DNA of 22,535 nucleotides from a virus. Position 1 is the stretch's first letter, and every line of letters begins with the position of its first letter. This document shows, in pieces, positions 22,520-22,535 of the stretch. A model generated the notes under the pieces. That model worked only from the letters and a program-made list of their open reading frames with translations, searched no databases and was not told where the DNA came from. Both the position numbers and the translations under genes were made by a program. The stretch is taken from the IMG/VR virus record IMGVR_UViG_3300006192_000042, positions 1 to 22,535 of that record; one strand, written 5' to 3'.

Positions 22520-22535
22520 GTATAATAATTTAGGG

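Overview
The window looks like the late (virion and lysis) half of a tailed, probably podovirus-type phage genome, plus the start of a divergently transcribed block of small unknown genes. The DNA is strongly A+T-rich. Nearly every gene has a clear Shine-Dalgarno sequence, the lysis set is a 3TM-type holin with an M15 peptidase, and the promoters are TATAAT-type without a clear TTGACA box. This suggests a low-GC Gram-negative host. Campylobacterota (Arcobacter-like) is one possibility, but this is inference and no host gene is present to anchor it. No integrase, repressor, transposase, tRNA or CRISPR array was seen.

Layout. From about 20.46 kb leftwards, 22 minus-strand genes are packed head to tail, often overlapping by 1-20 bp. 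In transcription order they are: small and large terminase; scaffold; major capsid; a capsid-associated/decoration protein; a head-tail adaptor-like protein; a tail fibre with 14-residue repeats and a jelly-roll sugar-binding-like domain; a fibre-assembly-like protein; a small conserved protein; three membrane proteins including a 3TM holin; an M15 peptidase endolysin; a second fibre-like structural protein; an acyl carrier protein (ACP); a compact beta-ketoacyl synthase (KS); a 99-aa unknown; a 906-aa tail/stabilisation-type protein with an extra 380-residue N-terminal part; two internal-virion-type proteins; the portal; and a large internal virion protein cut by the left edge.

A 903-bp non-coding stretch (20459-21361) separates this block from three small plus-strand genes of unknown function. 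It carries divergent promoters, a G+C-rich island that can fold, two 78-bp direct repeats and a set of mutually exclusive hairpins. It is the best candidate in the window for a packaging site, replication origin or structured RNA.

The most unusual content is the ACP + KS pair inside the tail-gene operon. The ACP keeps its phosphopantetheine serine and the KS keeps its Cys-His-Lys-His set, which suggests that the phage makes or diverts an acyl chain late in infection. Other notable points are a 23-nt promoter pattern (TTTAATA-N8-GATATAAT and a close variant) at four sites, an internal Shine-Dalgarno and ATG inside the 906-aa gene, and the portal lying about 15 kb from the terminase.
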